Below, piece by piece: positions 36,558 to 45,516 of a DNA stretch of 64,000 nucleotides. The position numbers and the translations under genes were made by a program. Position 1 is the stretch's first letter; the number at the start of each line of letters is the position of its first letter. Below the pieces are notes generated by a model that worked only from the letters and a program-made list of their open reading frames with translations, was not told the DNA's origin and ran no database searches. This stretch comes from Mesobacillus jeotgali (GTDB lineage: Bacteria > Bacillota > Bacilli > Bacillales > Cytobacillaceae), in assembly GCF_014856545.2 (NCBI RefSeq), contig NZ_CP109811.1:1730001-1794000 (forward strand), written 5' to 3'.

Positions 36558-37870
36558 TGAAGGCCGAGGATTTATTGGAACATGTCGATTTTATGGATAG
36601 TTTTAAACGTTATGGACGTGTAAAGAGAGTTGTTGGCTTGATGATTGAATCTCAGGGTCCTGAAAGTTCTATAGGTGATGTGTGCTTTATTCATGTTGGC
36701 ACTAAGAAGAAGCGAAAAATCCAGGCCGAGGTTGTCGGCTTTCAAGATGAAAATGTCATTTTGATGCCGTATACATCCATTCATGATATATCACCCGGAA
36801 GTCTCGTTGAAACGACAATGAAACCGCTTGAAATCAAAGCTGGTCCTGGTATGATCGGGAAAGTAGTTGATTCTCTGGGGGTTCCGCTCGACCAATCCAG
36901 CCTGCCAAAAGGATTGGCATCCGTTCCAACAGAACAAGATCCGCCCAACCCTTTGAGCAGGCCGCCAATCTCAGAACCAATCGAAGTTGGAGTCCGGATG
37001 ATTGACAGTCTGCTCACAGTCGGCAGCGGCCAGCGTGTTGGGATCTTTGCCGGAAGTGGTGTCGGGAAGAGTACTTTGCTGGGAATGATTGCGAGAAATA
37101 CTACCGCAGACCTGAATGTCATTGGACTTATTGGTGAGCGTGGCCGGGAAGTCAGGGAATTCATAGAACGTGATTTGGGGCCGGAAGGGTTAAAACGTTC
37201 TATTGTGGTTGTCGCCACTTCTGACCAGCCTGCATTGATGCGGATTAAAGGTGCCTATACGGCAACAGCCATTGCAGAGTATTTTCGCGACAAAGGTTTG
37301 AATGTCATGCTGATGATGGACTCTGTTACACGGGTAGCAATGGCCCAGCGGGAAGTAGGACTGGCAGTTGGCGAACCTCCAACTACTAAAGGCTATACTC
37401 CTTCAGTGTTCGCCATCCTCTCGAGGCTCCTGGAAAGGACAGGGACAAATGAATTTGGATCCATCACAGGCTTTTACACTGTGCTTGTAGATGGTGATGA
37501 CATGAATGAGCCGATCGCCGACACGGTACGGGGAATTCTAGATGGCCACTTTGTATTAGACAGGGAATTAGCCAATAAAGGCCAATACCCGGCAGTGAAC
37601 GTGTTAAAAAGCATTAGCCGAATCATGAACAATATTGTTTCAGATGATCATGTCAAAGCAGCAGAAAGATTGAGGGAATTATTAAGCACCTATATCAATG
37701 CTGAGGACTTGATCAATATCGGCGCATATAAAAAAGGCACATCTGCAGAAATAGACGAAGCAATTATGAGATACCCGCAAATTCTTAATTTCTTAAAACA
37801 AGGAACCAATGAAAAAGTTTCAATTAATGAGAGTGTCCAGGCTCTATTGCAGCTAGTAAGGAAAGGTTGA
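36557..37870 (+). CDS. fliI: Flagellum-specific ATP synthase FliI
   Basis: This hexameric ATPase energises flagellar type III export. The 437 residues include Walker A AGSGVGKS at 165-172, MLMMDSVTRVAMAQRE as the Walker B region near 251-266, and the F1-beta-like C-terminal domain. The start shares a base with the fliH stop (TAATG). Confidence 0.98.
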   Translation: MKAEDLLEHVDFMDSFKRYGRVKRVVGLMIESQGPESSIGDVCFIHVGTKKKRKIQAEVVGFQDENVILMPYTSIHDISPGSLVETTMKPLEIKAGPGMIGKVVDSLGVPLDQSSLPKGLASVPTEQDPPNPLSRPPISEPIEVGVRMIDSLLTVGSGQRVGIFAGSGVGKSTLLGMIARNTTADLNVIGLIGERGREVREFIERDLGPEGLKRSIVVVATSDQPALMRIKGAYTATAIAEYFRDKGLNVMLMMDSVTRVAMAQREVGLAVGEPPTTKGYTPSVFAILSRLLERTGTNEFGSITGFYTVLVDGDDMNEPIADTVRGILDGHFVLDRELANKGQYPAVNVLKSISRIMNNIVSDDHVKAAERLRELLSTYINAEDLINIGAYKKGTSAEIDEAIMRYPQILNFLKQGTNEKVSINESVQALLQLVRKG

Positions 37871-37877
37871 TGGTTCA

Positions 37878-38324
37878 ATGAAATATCAATTCAAGTTTGA
37901 TAAGATCCTTTCACTCAAGACGAGAGAAGTAGACGAAGCTCAAGTCGTTTACCAGGAATCAGTCAAAAAATTCGAAGAGGCTGCTGACCGGCTCTATCAT
38001 CTGCTGAAGAAAAAAGAGGACATTGAGTGTTTCCAATCAGACCGGCTGCTGGATGGTTTACCTGTCCAGGAAATACGACACCATCAACAATTTATCGGAA
38101 ATCTGGAAAAATCGATTGCTCACTATCAAAAAGTCGTGATGAACGCTAGAAATATCATGAACTATCAACAAGTTAAGCTAATGGAAAAAAATCAAGAAGT
38201 AAAAAAGTACGAAAAAATCAAAGAGAAAGACCATCTTCAATTTCTTGCAGCTGAAAAATATGCAGAGAGCAGGATGATGGACGAAGTCTCGATTCAGCAA
38301 TATATGAACCGGGAAATTAGGTGA
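37878..38324 (+). CDS. fliJ: Flagellar export protein FliJ
   Basis: FliJ is the coiled-coil stalk of the FliI ATPase and a chaperone escort. The 148 residues are almost entirely charged helix, starting MKYQFKFDKILSLKTREVDE, as in bacilli (147 in B. subtilis). It lies 7 bp after fliI. Confidence 0.94.
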   Translation: MKYQFKFDKILSLKTREVDEAQVVYQESVKKFEEAADRLYHLLKKKEDIECFQSDRLLDGLPVQEIRHHQQFIGNLEKSIAHYQKVVMNARNIMNYQQVKLMEKNQEVKKYEKIKEKDHLQFLAAEKYAESRMMDEVSIQQYMNREIR

Positions 38325-38328
38325 TCAA

Positions 38329-38928
38329 ATGGCACAGAAAGTGGAGGAAAAGGATAGTCAGGAAGAAAATAAGTTCCATTGGTTTTTGATGGTGGTTGCC
38401 ATCCCAAGCTTGTTTGCAATTGTAATTGCTCTGGTTGCTCTTTCAATTCTAGGGATCAATATTTTTGAAACTGCGAAGGACATTGGCGGAAAAATACCAT
38501 TCATTTCTCAGTATGTGAGTGAAGAGAACCAGCCGTCCACCGATGAATTTGAAAAAAATATCATCAGCCTTGAAGCGGAAATTAAAGACCGAGAAGCAAA
38601 AATGGAACAACTTCAGTCGAAAATCGACAGTAAGGATACACAGCTGAAACGGATGGAACTGGAAAAAGCACAGCTGCAGGCACAAATAGAGGAATTGACT
38701 GCGATCCAGGAAGAAAACAAGCGAGCCTTCCGGGAAATCGTCAAAACGTATGAAACGATGTCAGCAAAGAGTGCGGCACCGATTATCTCCAATATGGAAA
38801 CGAGCGAAGCGGTTAAGATTCTGACAAATATCAAGCCGGAGTCACTTGCAGCCATTATGGAGAAACTTCCAGCCGAAGAAGCAGCTAAATATACAGAATT
38901 ACTGACGAACGAAACGAACGGTAATTAG
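38329..38928 (+). CDS. ylxF: YlxF/MotE-like flagellar operon protein
   Basis: The 199-residue protein has an N-terminal membrane span (about 19-43), a long coiled coil (about 75-130), and a C-terminal MgtE-N-like region (AVKILTNIKPESLAAIMEKL, about 163-182). MotE-type proteins of this shape act as periplasmic chaperones of MotB in other phyla; whether YlxF does so in bacilli is not established. It lies between fliJ and fliK, as in B. subtilis. Confidence 0.85.
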   Translation: MAQKVEEKDSQEENKFHWFLMVVAIPSLFAIVIALVALSILGINIFETAKDIGGKIPFISQYVSEENQPSTDEFEKNIISLEAEIKDREAKMEQLQSKIDSKDTQLKRMELEKAQLQAQIEELTAIQEENKRAFREIVKTYETMSAKSAAPIISNMETSEAVKILTNIKPESLAAIMEKLPAEEAAKYTELLTNETNGN

Positions 38929-38961
38929 TTGGTGTAACGAGACTTGAGAGGAGGTGAAAAC

Positions 38962-40200
38962 ATGGAAATAGGAGGTCTTGGGTTTTTTAATACCATTGCC
39001 GCGGGGAAGCAGCCAGTAGCCGATAAGACAGGAAAAGATGGAAGTTTTGCCGGGTTCATGTCAACAGTTTTATCAGGGAAAACTAATTCACCCGCCGCAA
39101 CTGAAGCATCTAAAGATGGAGAAAAACTAGAGGAACTAGGTTCGCTGGCAGAACTCATTAACGTATCGGACCTTTTAGAGCTGGAAGATGGGATGAAGCT
39201 TCTGGATATGCTGAATTCAGATTCTGGAAGTCTATTAAATAAGGCGCTGTCACAGCTTGGGATCAATAATGAAGAATTGAAACTTTTTATCCAAAAGTGG
39301 TCCAGTGCTGATGGAGTGGAATTGACGAATGCCTCTGATGAAGAGCTGTTGGCTTCCATAGCGGCTTTATTAACAGGTATTGCTAATCAGCCTGCGGATG
39401 AACTAACGATGAAATTAGACCAAAGTGATGTACAAGCCTTAAAGGCACTGAAGCTGTATGAATTAATGTCCAGATATGCTGATGGTCAAAATTTTAAAAA
39501 CTCTGATTCTATAAAGGAATCTCTGAAAAGTCTCGGTGAAGCTTTAAAGGACTTTTTAGGAACAAATAACAACAATTCAAATACCGATTATTTACAAAAA
39601 CGATTTACCCAGTTAGCAGTCGACCTAAACCTTGCTTCAAAAAAATTATTCACAGAGGGAAATGGTTTTGCAGATCCCAGCTCCGGTTTGAAAACGGAAG
39701 GGGCACCAGGAACACTTGGTTTCCTTCCACAAATGACCAAAGCTGAACAGTTGATGTTAACGATGAACAGCCCAGAAAGGCCAGTTTCAGCTGAACAATT
39801 AATGAAACAGTTTGAATCAATCCTTTCAAAATCACATTTCATGAACAGTGGCGGAACACAGAAATTATTCATCAAGTTATTCCCTGAGCACCTGGGAAGC
39901 ATCCGGATCGAGCTTTTCCAGAGGGATCAAACGATGATGGCAAGAATCATAACCACCTCTGGTACGGCAAAGGAAACACTCGAATCACAGATTAATGGGC
40001 TGAAACAAGCATTTGCTGCACAGAACCTTTCGGTGGATAGGATTGAAGTGACTCAGCAGCAGGCTCAGCAAGAACGATTCCTGAACAAGGATTCCGAGCA
40101 GCAGCAAAGACATTCAGACAGAGGGCAGCAAGAACAGAAAGACGAAAAAGGGGATTTTAATCTCTCCTTCGAAGAAGCACTGCTAAATACTGAAGCTTAG
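38962..40200 (+). CDS. fliK: Flagellar hook-length control protein FliK
   Basis: FliK measures hook length and switches export specificity through FlhB. The 412 residues have a low-complexity N-terminal ruler part and a C-terminal Flg_hook domain near 295-375 (KLFIKLFPEHLGSIRIEL). A glutamine-rich tail follows (QQQAQQERF, EQQQRH). ATG 38962 has AGGAGGTGA (38949-38957) upstream; the in-frame TTG at 38944 overlaps this SD and is rejected. Compare the C-terminal domain with ylqG. Confidence 0.93.
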   Translation: MEIGGLGFFNTIAAGKQPVADKTGKDGSFAGFMSTVLSGKTNSPAATEASKDGEKLEELGSLAELINVSDLLELEDGMKLLDMLNSDSGSLLNKALSQLGINNEELKLFIQKWSSADGVELTNASDEELLASIAALLTGIANQPADELTMKLDQSDVQALKALKLYELMSRYADGQNFKNSDSIKESLKSLGEALKDFLGTNNNNSNTDYLQKRFTQLAVDLNLASKKLFTEGNGFADPSSGLKTEGAPGTLGFLPQMTKAEQLMLTMNSPERPVSAEQLMKQFESILSKSHFMNSGGTQKLFIKLFPEHLGSIRIELFQRDQTMMARIITTSGTAKETLESQINGLKQAFAAQNLSVDRIEVTQQQAQQERFLNKDSEQQQRHSDRGQQEQKDEKGDFNLSFEEALLNTEA

Positions 40201-40210
40201 GAGATAGACA

Positions 40211-40840
40211 ATGGTGAATACGATCAATTCTACTTATCTGCTGTCCAATCTTCAAAAGGACAGGAAAGCTGGTTCAGATATTCTCGGGAAAGATGATTTT
40301 TTGAAAATCTTGATGACCCAGCTGCAGAATCAGGATCCTTTGAATCCGATGCAGGATAAAGATTTCATAGCGCAAATGGCAACATTTTCGACACTTGAGC
40401 AGATCACGAATATGGGAAAATCAATCGACCGTTTCGTTCAGGCTGAACAACAAAACAAAATGATTTCCTATAGCCAGTTCGTGGGCAAGGATATTACCTG
40501 GCACAAGATTGAAAGTGCAAATGGCGAGGAAACCGTTAAACAAGGAAATGGAAAGGTTGCCTCAGTCCAGTTCAAGGAAGATACAGTTTCTTTTGTACTT
40601 GAGGACGGCACGACCCTGGAACCAGCAAATATTTCGCAGATCAATGAGTTGTCCAGCGAGAACCATATGCTGCAGGCGAGCATGTTGATTGGAAAGACCA
40701 TTAGCTATCTTGATGAAAATAACCAAGAGAAATCTGCTAATGTCCTATCTGTTTCATTTAAAAATGGCAAGACATCTTACTTGCTGGATGATGAGAATAA
40801 CACAAGCATCATTTCTTCACAGATTACAAAAATTCAATAA
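40211..40840 (+). CDS. flgD: Flagellar hook cap/scaffold protein FlgD with a duplicated C-terminal module
   Basis: FlgD caps the growing hook. The first 85 residues hold the FlgD N-terminal motif (LGKDDFLKILMTQLQNQDPL near 25-44, then FIAQMATFSTLEQ). Residues 86-145 and 155-209 look like two copies of one module: FVGKDITW... G-V-SV-FK...S-VL-DG...I-QI, then LIGKTISY...NVLSVSFKNG-TSYLLDD...I-SQITKI. B. subtilis FlgD is much shorter (about 140), so the second module seems to be an addition. Ten bases separate it from fliK. Confidence 0.92.
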   Translation: MVNTINSTYLLSNLQKDRKAGSDILGKDDFLKILMTQLQNQDPLNPMQDKDFIAQMATFSTLEQITNMGKSIDRFVQAEQQNKMISYSQFVGKDITWHKIESANGEETVKQGNGKVASVQFKEDTVSFVLEDGTTLEPANISQINELSSENHMLQASMLIGKTISYLDENNQEKSANVLSVSFKNGKTSYLLDDENNTSIISSQITKIQ

Positions 40841-40857
40841 CACAAGGAAGTGGTGTA

Positions 40858-41247
40858 ATGGATAAAACGCAATTCCGTCCAATTCATTCACTGCCTGTTA
40901 ACAGGAATCACCAAAAACCTGTGAAAGCCAACAATTTAGCACAATCACCATTTTCCTTGCAATTACAGAGTGCAATCCAATCAAAGAATGGACTGACCAT
41001 AAGCAAGCATGCAACTGAACGATTGGAGCAGCGAGGAATTAACATATCCCAGGAGCGCTGGAACAGGATTGAGGAAAAAGTTAGTCAGGCTAAAGCCAAA
41101 GGCGTGAGTGATTCACTTGTTCTGCTGAAAGACGCGGCGCTGATTGTCAGCGCGAAAAACAACACGGTCATTACAGCCATGGGCAGGCAGGAAGCAGCGG
41201 AACAAATATTCACCAATATAAATGGCACAATCGTCATGGAAAATTAA
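40858..41247 (+). CDS. Flagellar operon protein of the TIGR02530 type
   Basis: The 129-residue protein has the family core ISKHATERLEQRGI (near 48-61), followed by a helix rich in Lys and Glu and a beta segment DSLVLLKDAALIVS. Members lie between flgD and flgE in many Firmicutes. As far as I recall, B. subtilis lacks one at this place. Function is not known to me; it has no signal peptide or membrane span. AGGAAGTGGTG precedes ATG 40858. Confidence 0.82.
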   Translation: MDKTQFRPIHSLPVNRNHQKPVKANNLAQSPFSLQLQSAIQSKNGLTISKHATERLEQRGINISQERWNRIEEKVSQAKAKGVSDSLVLLKDAALIVSAKNNTVITAMGRQEAAEQIFTNINGTIVMEN

Positions 41248-41326
41248 AAAAATAGGCTGGACCTTTACGGAGGCCTGGGCTGTGGACCGATTGAAGCAGC
41301 CCCCAAATCGAAAGGAGTTTTAAATA

Positions 41327-42508
41327 ATGCTTCGTTCAATGTACTCAGGAATCAGTGGAATGAAAAACTTCCAAACAAAACTAGACGTAATCGGCAACAA
41401 TATTGCCAATGTAAATACCTACGGTTTTAAAAAGGGCCGTGTTACTTTCAAGGACACAATGAACCAAACCATTTCCGGCGCTAGTGCTGCACAAAACGGA
41501 AAGGGTGGAAAAAATCCTATGCAAGTAGGACTGGGATCCACTATTGCAACAATAGATACGATTGATACACAATCAAGTTTGCAGACAACAGGAAGATCTC
41601 TTGACCTGGCAATTTCAGGTGATGGTTATTTTGTTGTTAAGCAAGGAAATGCACAGTTCTACACTCGCGCAGGTAACTTCTATCTTGATGAGGAAGGGAC
41701 ACTTGTTAATGGTGATGGATATAAAGTTCAATCCAACAATAATGGGGTTCTTGAAGATATTAAAGTGGATGTGAATTCTATTTTGCCCGCTCAGAAATCA
41801 ACCGAGTTGAAAATTGATGGAAATTTTCCAACTGGAGTTGCTGGTGACACTGAACAGCTGCAACAAATCAAAGTTGTAGATAGTAATGGTGAGGAACATA
41901 CAATTGAGTTGAGTGTTAATTCAACTGGAACTTCAGGTGAATGGGAAATTACTCTACAAGATAGAGCAAGAAGTTCTTTAACTGATTTGGTCATTACAAT
42001 TAATAATGGGAGGATTACTCAACAATCTGGAACTTTATCTGTCGATAATGGAACAACCAATGGGGAACAAATCCCCCTATCAATTTCACTAGGAAACGTT
42101 ACTTCAACTGCTGGGAACTTGAATGCTCTATTCTCACCTAACGGAACCACCCAAGGTGCAATAGAAAGCTTCAGTATTGGTCAAACGGGTGAAATCAGCG
42201 GTGTCTTCTCAAACGGTCGAGTAGAAACTCTAGGTGTTCTTGCTCTAGCTAAATTCAGTAACGCAGCAGGTCTTAGCAAGGTAGGTAACAATATGTTTCA
42301 GGACTCAGTTAACTCAGGTACAGCGAATATTGGTACTCCAGGGGACGGTTATGGAACTGTAGCGTCCGGAGCACTCGAAATGTCTAACGTAGATCTATCA
42401 GAAGAATTTACCGAAATGATCACGGCTCAGCGTGGTTTCCAGGCAAATACTAGAATTATTACAACCTCTGATGAAATTCTTCAAGAATTGATTAACCTAA
42501 AACGATAG
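41327..42508 (+). CDS. flgE: Flagellar hook protein FlgE
   Basis: FlgE is the hook subunit. The 393 residues include the N-terminal motif DVIGNNIANVNTYGFKKGR (near 22-40), the conserved DLAISGDGYFVV (near 94-105), and the C-terminal EFTEMITAQRGFQANTRIITT for helix packing. The middle (about 150-290) is variable, Thr/Asn/Gly-rich, and uses more A/T-ending codons than flanking genes. It is longer than B. subtilis FlgE (about 264). AAAGGAG precedes ATG 41327. Confidence 0.95.
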   Translation: MLRSMYSGISGMKNFQTKLDVIGNNIANVNTYGFKKGRVTFKDTMNQTISGASAAQNGKGGKNPMQVGLGSTIATIDTIDTQSSLQTTGRSLDLAISGDGYFVVKQGNAQFYTRAGNFYLDEEGTLVNGDGYKVQSNNNGVLEDIKVDVNSILPAQKSTELKIDGNFPTGVAGDTEQLQQIKVVDSNGEEHTIELSVNSTGTSGEWEITLQDRARSSLTDLVITINNGRITQQSGTLSVDNGTTNGEQIPLSISLGNVTSTAGNLNALFSPNGTTQGAIESFSIGQTGEISGVFSNGRVETLGVLALAKFSNAAGLSKVGNNMFQDSVNSGTANIGTPGDGYGTVASGALEMSNVDLSEEFTEMITAQRGFQANTRIITTSDEILQELINLKR

Positions 42509-42523
42509 ACTAGGAGAGGAGCA

Positions 42524-42550
42524 GGGCTGAAAGGGAGATCCTTTTAGCCC
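42524..42550 (+). other. Strong hairpin between flgE and swrD
   Basis: GGGCTGAAAGG (42524-42534) pairs with CCTTTTAGCCC (42540-42550), with one G-T pair and loop GAGAT. No T-run follows, so it is not a classic terminator. It ends 12 bases before the swrD GTG, which lacks a clear SD. Confidence 0.7.
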
Positions 42551-42562
42551 CTGTGAATTATA

Positions 42563-42784
42563 GTGATTAAAGTAACGAAATTAAATGGTAAATCATTTAG
42601 GATTAATTCATTATTTATCGAAGTAGTAGAAGCTTTTCCAGACACAACAATTACCTTGACCAACGGACGAAAGTATGTCGTAAGGGAAAGTGAAGACGAA
42701 GTGAGCAAGTTGATCCAGGAATTTTATCAGAGTGTCGGCCTTCTTGGAGGGCGAATGTTGGAGGAACTGAATCATGAAGAATAA
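42563..42784 (+). CDS. swrD: Swarming motility protein SwrD (YlzI/FlbD family)
   Basis: SwrD raises flagellar motor power for swarming in B. subtilis. The 73 residues start MIKVTKLNGKSFRINSLFIE and contain DTTITLTNGRKYVVRES (27-43), the family core. GTG 42563 is the start by family alignment; no good SD is visible, and a hairpin lies just upstream. It overlaps fliL by 11 bp. Confidence 0.92.
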   Translation: MIKVTKLNGKSFRINSLFIEVVEAFPDTTITLTNGRKYVVRESEDEVSKLIQEFYQSVGLLGGRMLEELNHEE

Positions 42785-43202
42785 TAAGCTGGTAATGATT
42801 ATGTCGGTCATGCTGGTAGCCATATTGCTTGTAGGGACGATCGCTGTGGTAGCGGTTATGAAACTTACAGCTGAAGATGGTGAAAAAGAGCCAAGCATCG
42901 ATGAGGTGCTCGAGGCTTCCGTAGACATTCCCGAGGTAACGACGAACCTTGCATCAAATGATTTTATAAAGATATCTTTTAAAATTGAAACAGACGGCAA
43001 AAAAGCAAAAGAAGAGTTGCAAAAGAGAGATTTTCAGGTGAAAAACCTGATTATCTATGAACTATCCGAGAAGAAGGCAGAAGAACTGCAAGGCAAGGAA
43101 GGCAAGATGAACCTTGAAGAAGTCCTAAAGACGAAGATAAATGACCTGATGCTTGAAGGAAAGGTCAAAAAGGTCTACATAACAGGTTCTCTCCTCCAAT
43201 AA
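42774..43202 (+). CDS. fliL: Flagellar basal body-associated protein FliL
   Basis: FliL is a single-span membrane protein that surrounds the stator and supports torque. The 142 residues comprise a span at about 5-27 and an extracytoplasmic SPFH-like domain ending KINDLMLEGKVKKVYITGSLLQ. GGAGG lies before ATG 42774, inside swrD. Confidence 0.94.
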   Translation: MKNNKLVMIMSVMLVAILLVGTIAVVAVMKLTAEDGEKEPSIDEVLEASVDIPEVTTNLASNDFIKISFKIETDGKKAKEELQKRDFQVKNLIIYELSEKKAEELQGKEGKMNLEEVLKTKINDLMLEGKVKKVYITGSLLQ

Positions 43203-43244
43203 CAGATTGAAATAAATTACCGTAACTTTATGGAGGTGAGGAGC

Positions 43245-44246
43245 ATGTCGGGAGATGTATTGTCGCAAAGCGAAATTGATGCTTTGTTATCAGCATTATC
43301 AACAGGAGAAATGGATGCGGATGAATTAAAGAAAGAACAAGTAGAAAAAAGGGTTAAAGTTTATGATTTTAGAAGAGCTTTGCGTTTCTCGAAAGATCAA
43401 ATCCGCAGCCTTACCCGAATCCATGAAAACTTTGCCAGGTTATTGACTACTTTTTTCTCCGCCCAGTTAAGGACATATGTAAACATCAATGTCGCGTCAG
43501 CTGACCAGATCCCTTATGAGGAATTCATCCGGTCCATTCCCAAGATGACGATATTGAATGTATTTGATGTAGAACCGCTTGAGGGCAGGATCCTGATGGA
43601 GGTCAACCCTAACATTGCATACGCAATGATGGACAGGCTGCTTGGAGGAAAAGGCTCAAGCCATAATAAAGTCGATAGCTTGACAGAAATCGAAACCAGA
43701 ATCATGTCCAATATGTTTGAGAAAGCTTTTGAGAATTTCAGGGAAGCTTGGGGTTCGATTTCTGATATCGATCCGCAGCTTTCGGAATTTGAAATCAATC
43801 CGCAATTTTTGCAGATGGTTTCCCCGAATGAAACCGTCGTGGTGATTTCGTTGAACACTACGATCGGAGAAGCAAGCGGAATGATCAATATATGTATACC
43901 GCATGTAGTGCTGGAGCCGATCATTCCTAAACTTTCAGTGAAATATTGGATGCAGTCCGATAAGAAACAAAGCTTGCCAATCGAAAATTCAGTACTGCAG
44001 AGTGAAATCCAAAAGGCTGATGTCTCAATTACAGCGGAAATTGGCTCGTCTGAAATCTCGATTCAGGACTTCCTGATGCTTGATATCGGCGATGTAATTG
44101 AACTGAATCAGCAAATAGACCAGCCTTTACTGATAAAAGTCGGAGATATCCCTAAATTTGTTGGACAGCCAGGGAAATTGAACAAAAAGTTAGCCATTCA
44201 AGTGTTTGATACATTTAAGGGAGGAGACGATGATGGTGAGCGATGA
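43245..44246 (+). CDS. fliM: Flagellar motor switch protein FliM
   Basis: FliM is the middle of the C-ring and the CheY-P target. The 333 residues include the N-terminal CheY-binding helix LSQSEIDALLSAL (near 6-18), a CheC-like middle domain and a C-terminal SpoA domain (TAEIGSSEISIQDFLMLDIGD). ATG 43245 (MSGDVLSQ) has GGAGGTGAGGAG upstream; the ATG at 43230 would lie before that SD. Confidence 0.97.
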   Translation: MSGDVLSQSEIDALLSALSTGEMDADELKKEQVEKRVKVYDFRRALRFSKDQIRSLTRIHENFARLLTTFFSAQLRTYVNINVASADQIPYEEFIRSIPKMTILNVFDVEPLEGRILMEVNPNIAYAMMDRLLGGKGSSHNKVDSLTEIETRIMSNMFEKAFENFREAWGSISDIDPQLSEFEINPQFLQMVSPNETVVVISLNTTIGEASGMINICIPHVVLEPIIPKLSVKYWMQSDKKQSLPIENSVLQSEIQKADVSITAEIGSSEISIQDFLMLDIGDVIELNQQIDQPLLIKVGDIPKFVGQPGKLNKKLAIQVFDTFKGGDDDGER

Positions 44247-45498
44247 CATGTTATCTCAAGATGAAATCGATGCGCTTCTTAGAGGAACCTCTGATGAAGC
44301 AGAAGAAACAGAAAATACAATGAACGTGGATGACTATTTTTCTTTTATGGAAAGAGATGCATTAGGAGAAATAGGCAATATATCATTTGGCAGTTCAGCT
44401 ACAGCACTATCAACTTTATTGAACCAGAAGGTAGAAATTAATACCCCTACGGTTACGGTAGTACACAAGTCAAAATTGGAAGATGCTTTTCCAGATCCTT
44501 ATGTGGCCGTACAGGTTTATTACACAGAAGGTTTCAGCGGCAGCAATATGCTTGTTATCCAGCAAAATGACGCGGCGATCATCGCAGATTTAATGCTGGG
44601 CGGCGACGGATTGAATCCAAGGGATTTACTGGACGAAATCCAGCTGAGTGCTGTTCAAGAGGCAATGAACCAGATGATGGGATCTGCGGCTACCTCAATG
44701 TCTACAGTTTTTAGCAAGAGAGTTGATATTTCACCTCCCAATATCAATCTGTTGAATGTCGTGGAAGGAGAAGGCACTGAATCAATTCCCGAAGATGATA
44801 TTTTGGTGAAGGTCTCATTCTCGTTAAAAATCGGCAATTTAATAGATTCGAATATTATGCAGCTTTTGCCAGTTACTTTCGCTAAAAGCCTGGTGGATGA
44901 ATTATTAAATCCTGGGACAGCACAAGAGACAGCACCTGAAATCCAGGCACCAACATTCCCGCAAGGTAATCAGCCTGAACAAAATAAAGCAAATCCAACA
45001 CAGGAAAACCATAATAATGCCCATTATCAACCAATGCAACAGCCGGAATATCAAGTACATCAGGAGCCGGCTTATTATCAGCAGCCAACCTATCAAAATG
45101 TTCCACAACAGCATGGCTATTCTCAACCGATGCAATCGGGACCACAGCATTTTGGCAATGTGATGACTGGCGCACAGCCTACAGTCCAGCCAGCAGTGTT
45201 CTCAAGCTTCGAATCATCACAGCCTCAGCAGGCGGAAACAAAGAACCTGGATATGCTGCTTGATATCCCGCTGCAGGTGACGGTTGAACTGGGCAGGACG
45301 AAGCGCTCAGTCAGAGACATCCTTGAGCTCGGATCTGGTTCAATCATCGAACTGGACAAACTCGCTGGAGAACCAGTCGATATCCTGGTTAACAATCGAT
45401 TGATTGCCCAGGGAGAAGTAGTAGTAATTGATGAGAATTTTGGTGTCCGGGTTACTGATATAATCAGCCAGAGCGACCGCATTAAAAAATTAAAATAA
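44233..45498 (+). CDS. fliY: Flagellar motor switch phosphatase FliY
   Basis: FliY replaces FliN in bacilli and also dephosphorylates CheY-P. The 421 residues contain a FliM-like N-terminal helix (MLSQDEIDALL), a CheC-type middle with two active-site motifs (EIGNISFGSSATALS and AVQEAMNQMMGSAATS), and a C-terminal FliN domain (about 335-420). Between them, about 225-325, is a Gln/Pro/Tyr-rich linker. It is longer than B. subtilis FliY (378). ATG 44233 is eight bases from GGAGG; 44230 is possible. It overlaps fliM by 14 bp. Confidence 0.95.
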   Translation: MVSDDMLSQDEIDALLRGTSDEAEETENTMNVDDYFSFMERDALGEIGNISFGSSATALSTLLNQKVEINTPTVTVVHKSKLEDAFPDPYVAVQVYYTEGFSGSNMLVIQQNDAAIIADLMLGGDGLNPRDLLDEIQLSAVQEAMNQMMGSAATSMSTVFSKRVDISPPNINLLNVVEGEGTESIPEDDILVKVSFSLKIGNLIDSNIMQLLPVTFAKSLVDELLNPGTAQETAPEIQAPTFPQGNQPEQNKANPTQENHNNAHYQPMQQPEYQVHQEPAYYQQPTYQNVPQQHGYSQPMQSGPQHFGNVMTGAQPTVQPAVFSSFESSQPQQAETKNLDMLLDIPLQVTVELGRTKRSVRDILELGSGSIIELDKLAGEPVDILVNNRLIAQGEVVVIDENFGVRVTDIISQSDRIKKLK

Positions 45499-45516
45499 TC
45501 TTCAGGGGGAATTTCA

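Noticed and set aside
41277..41302. GGGCTG/CAGCCC stem before flgE as a terminator
   Set aside because: Only 6 bp, a long loop and no T-run; probably chance.
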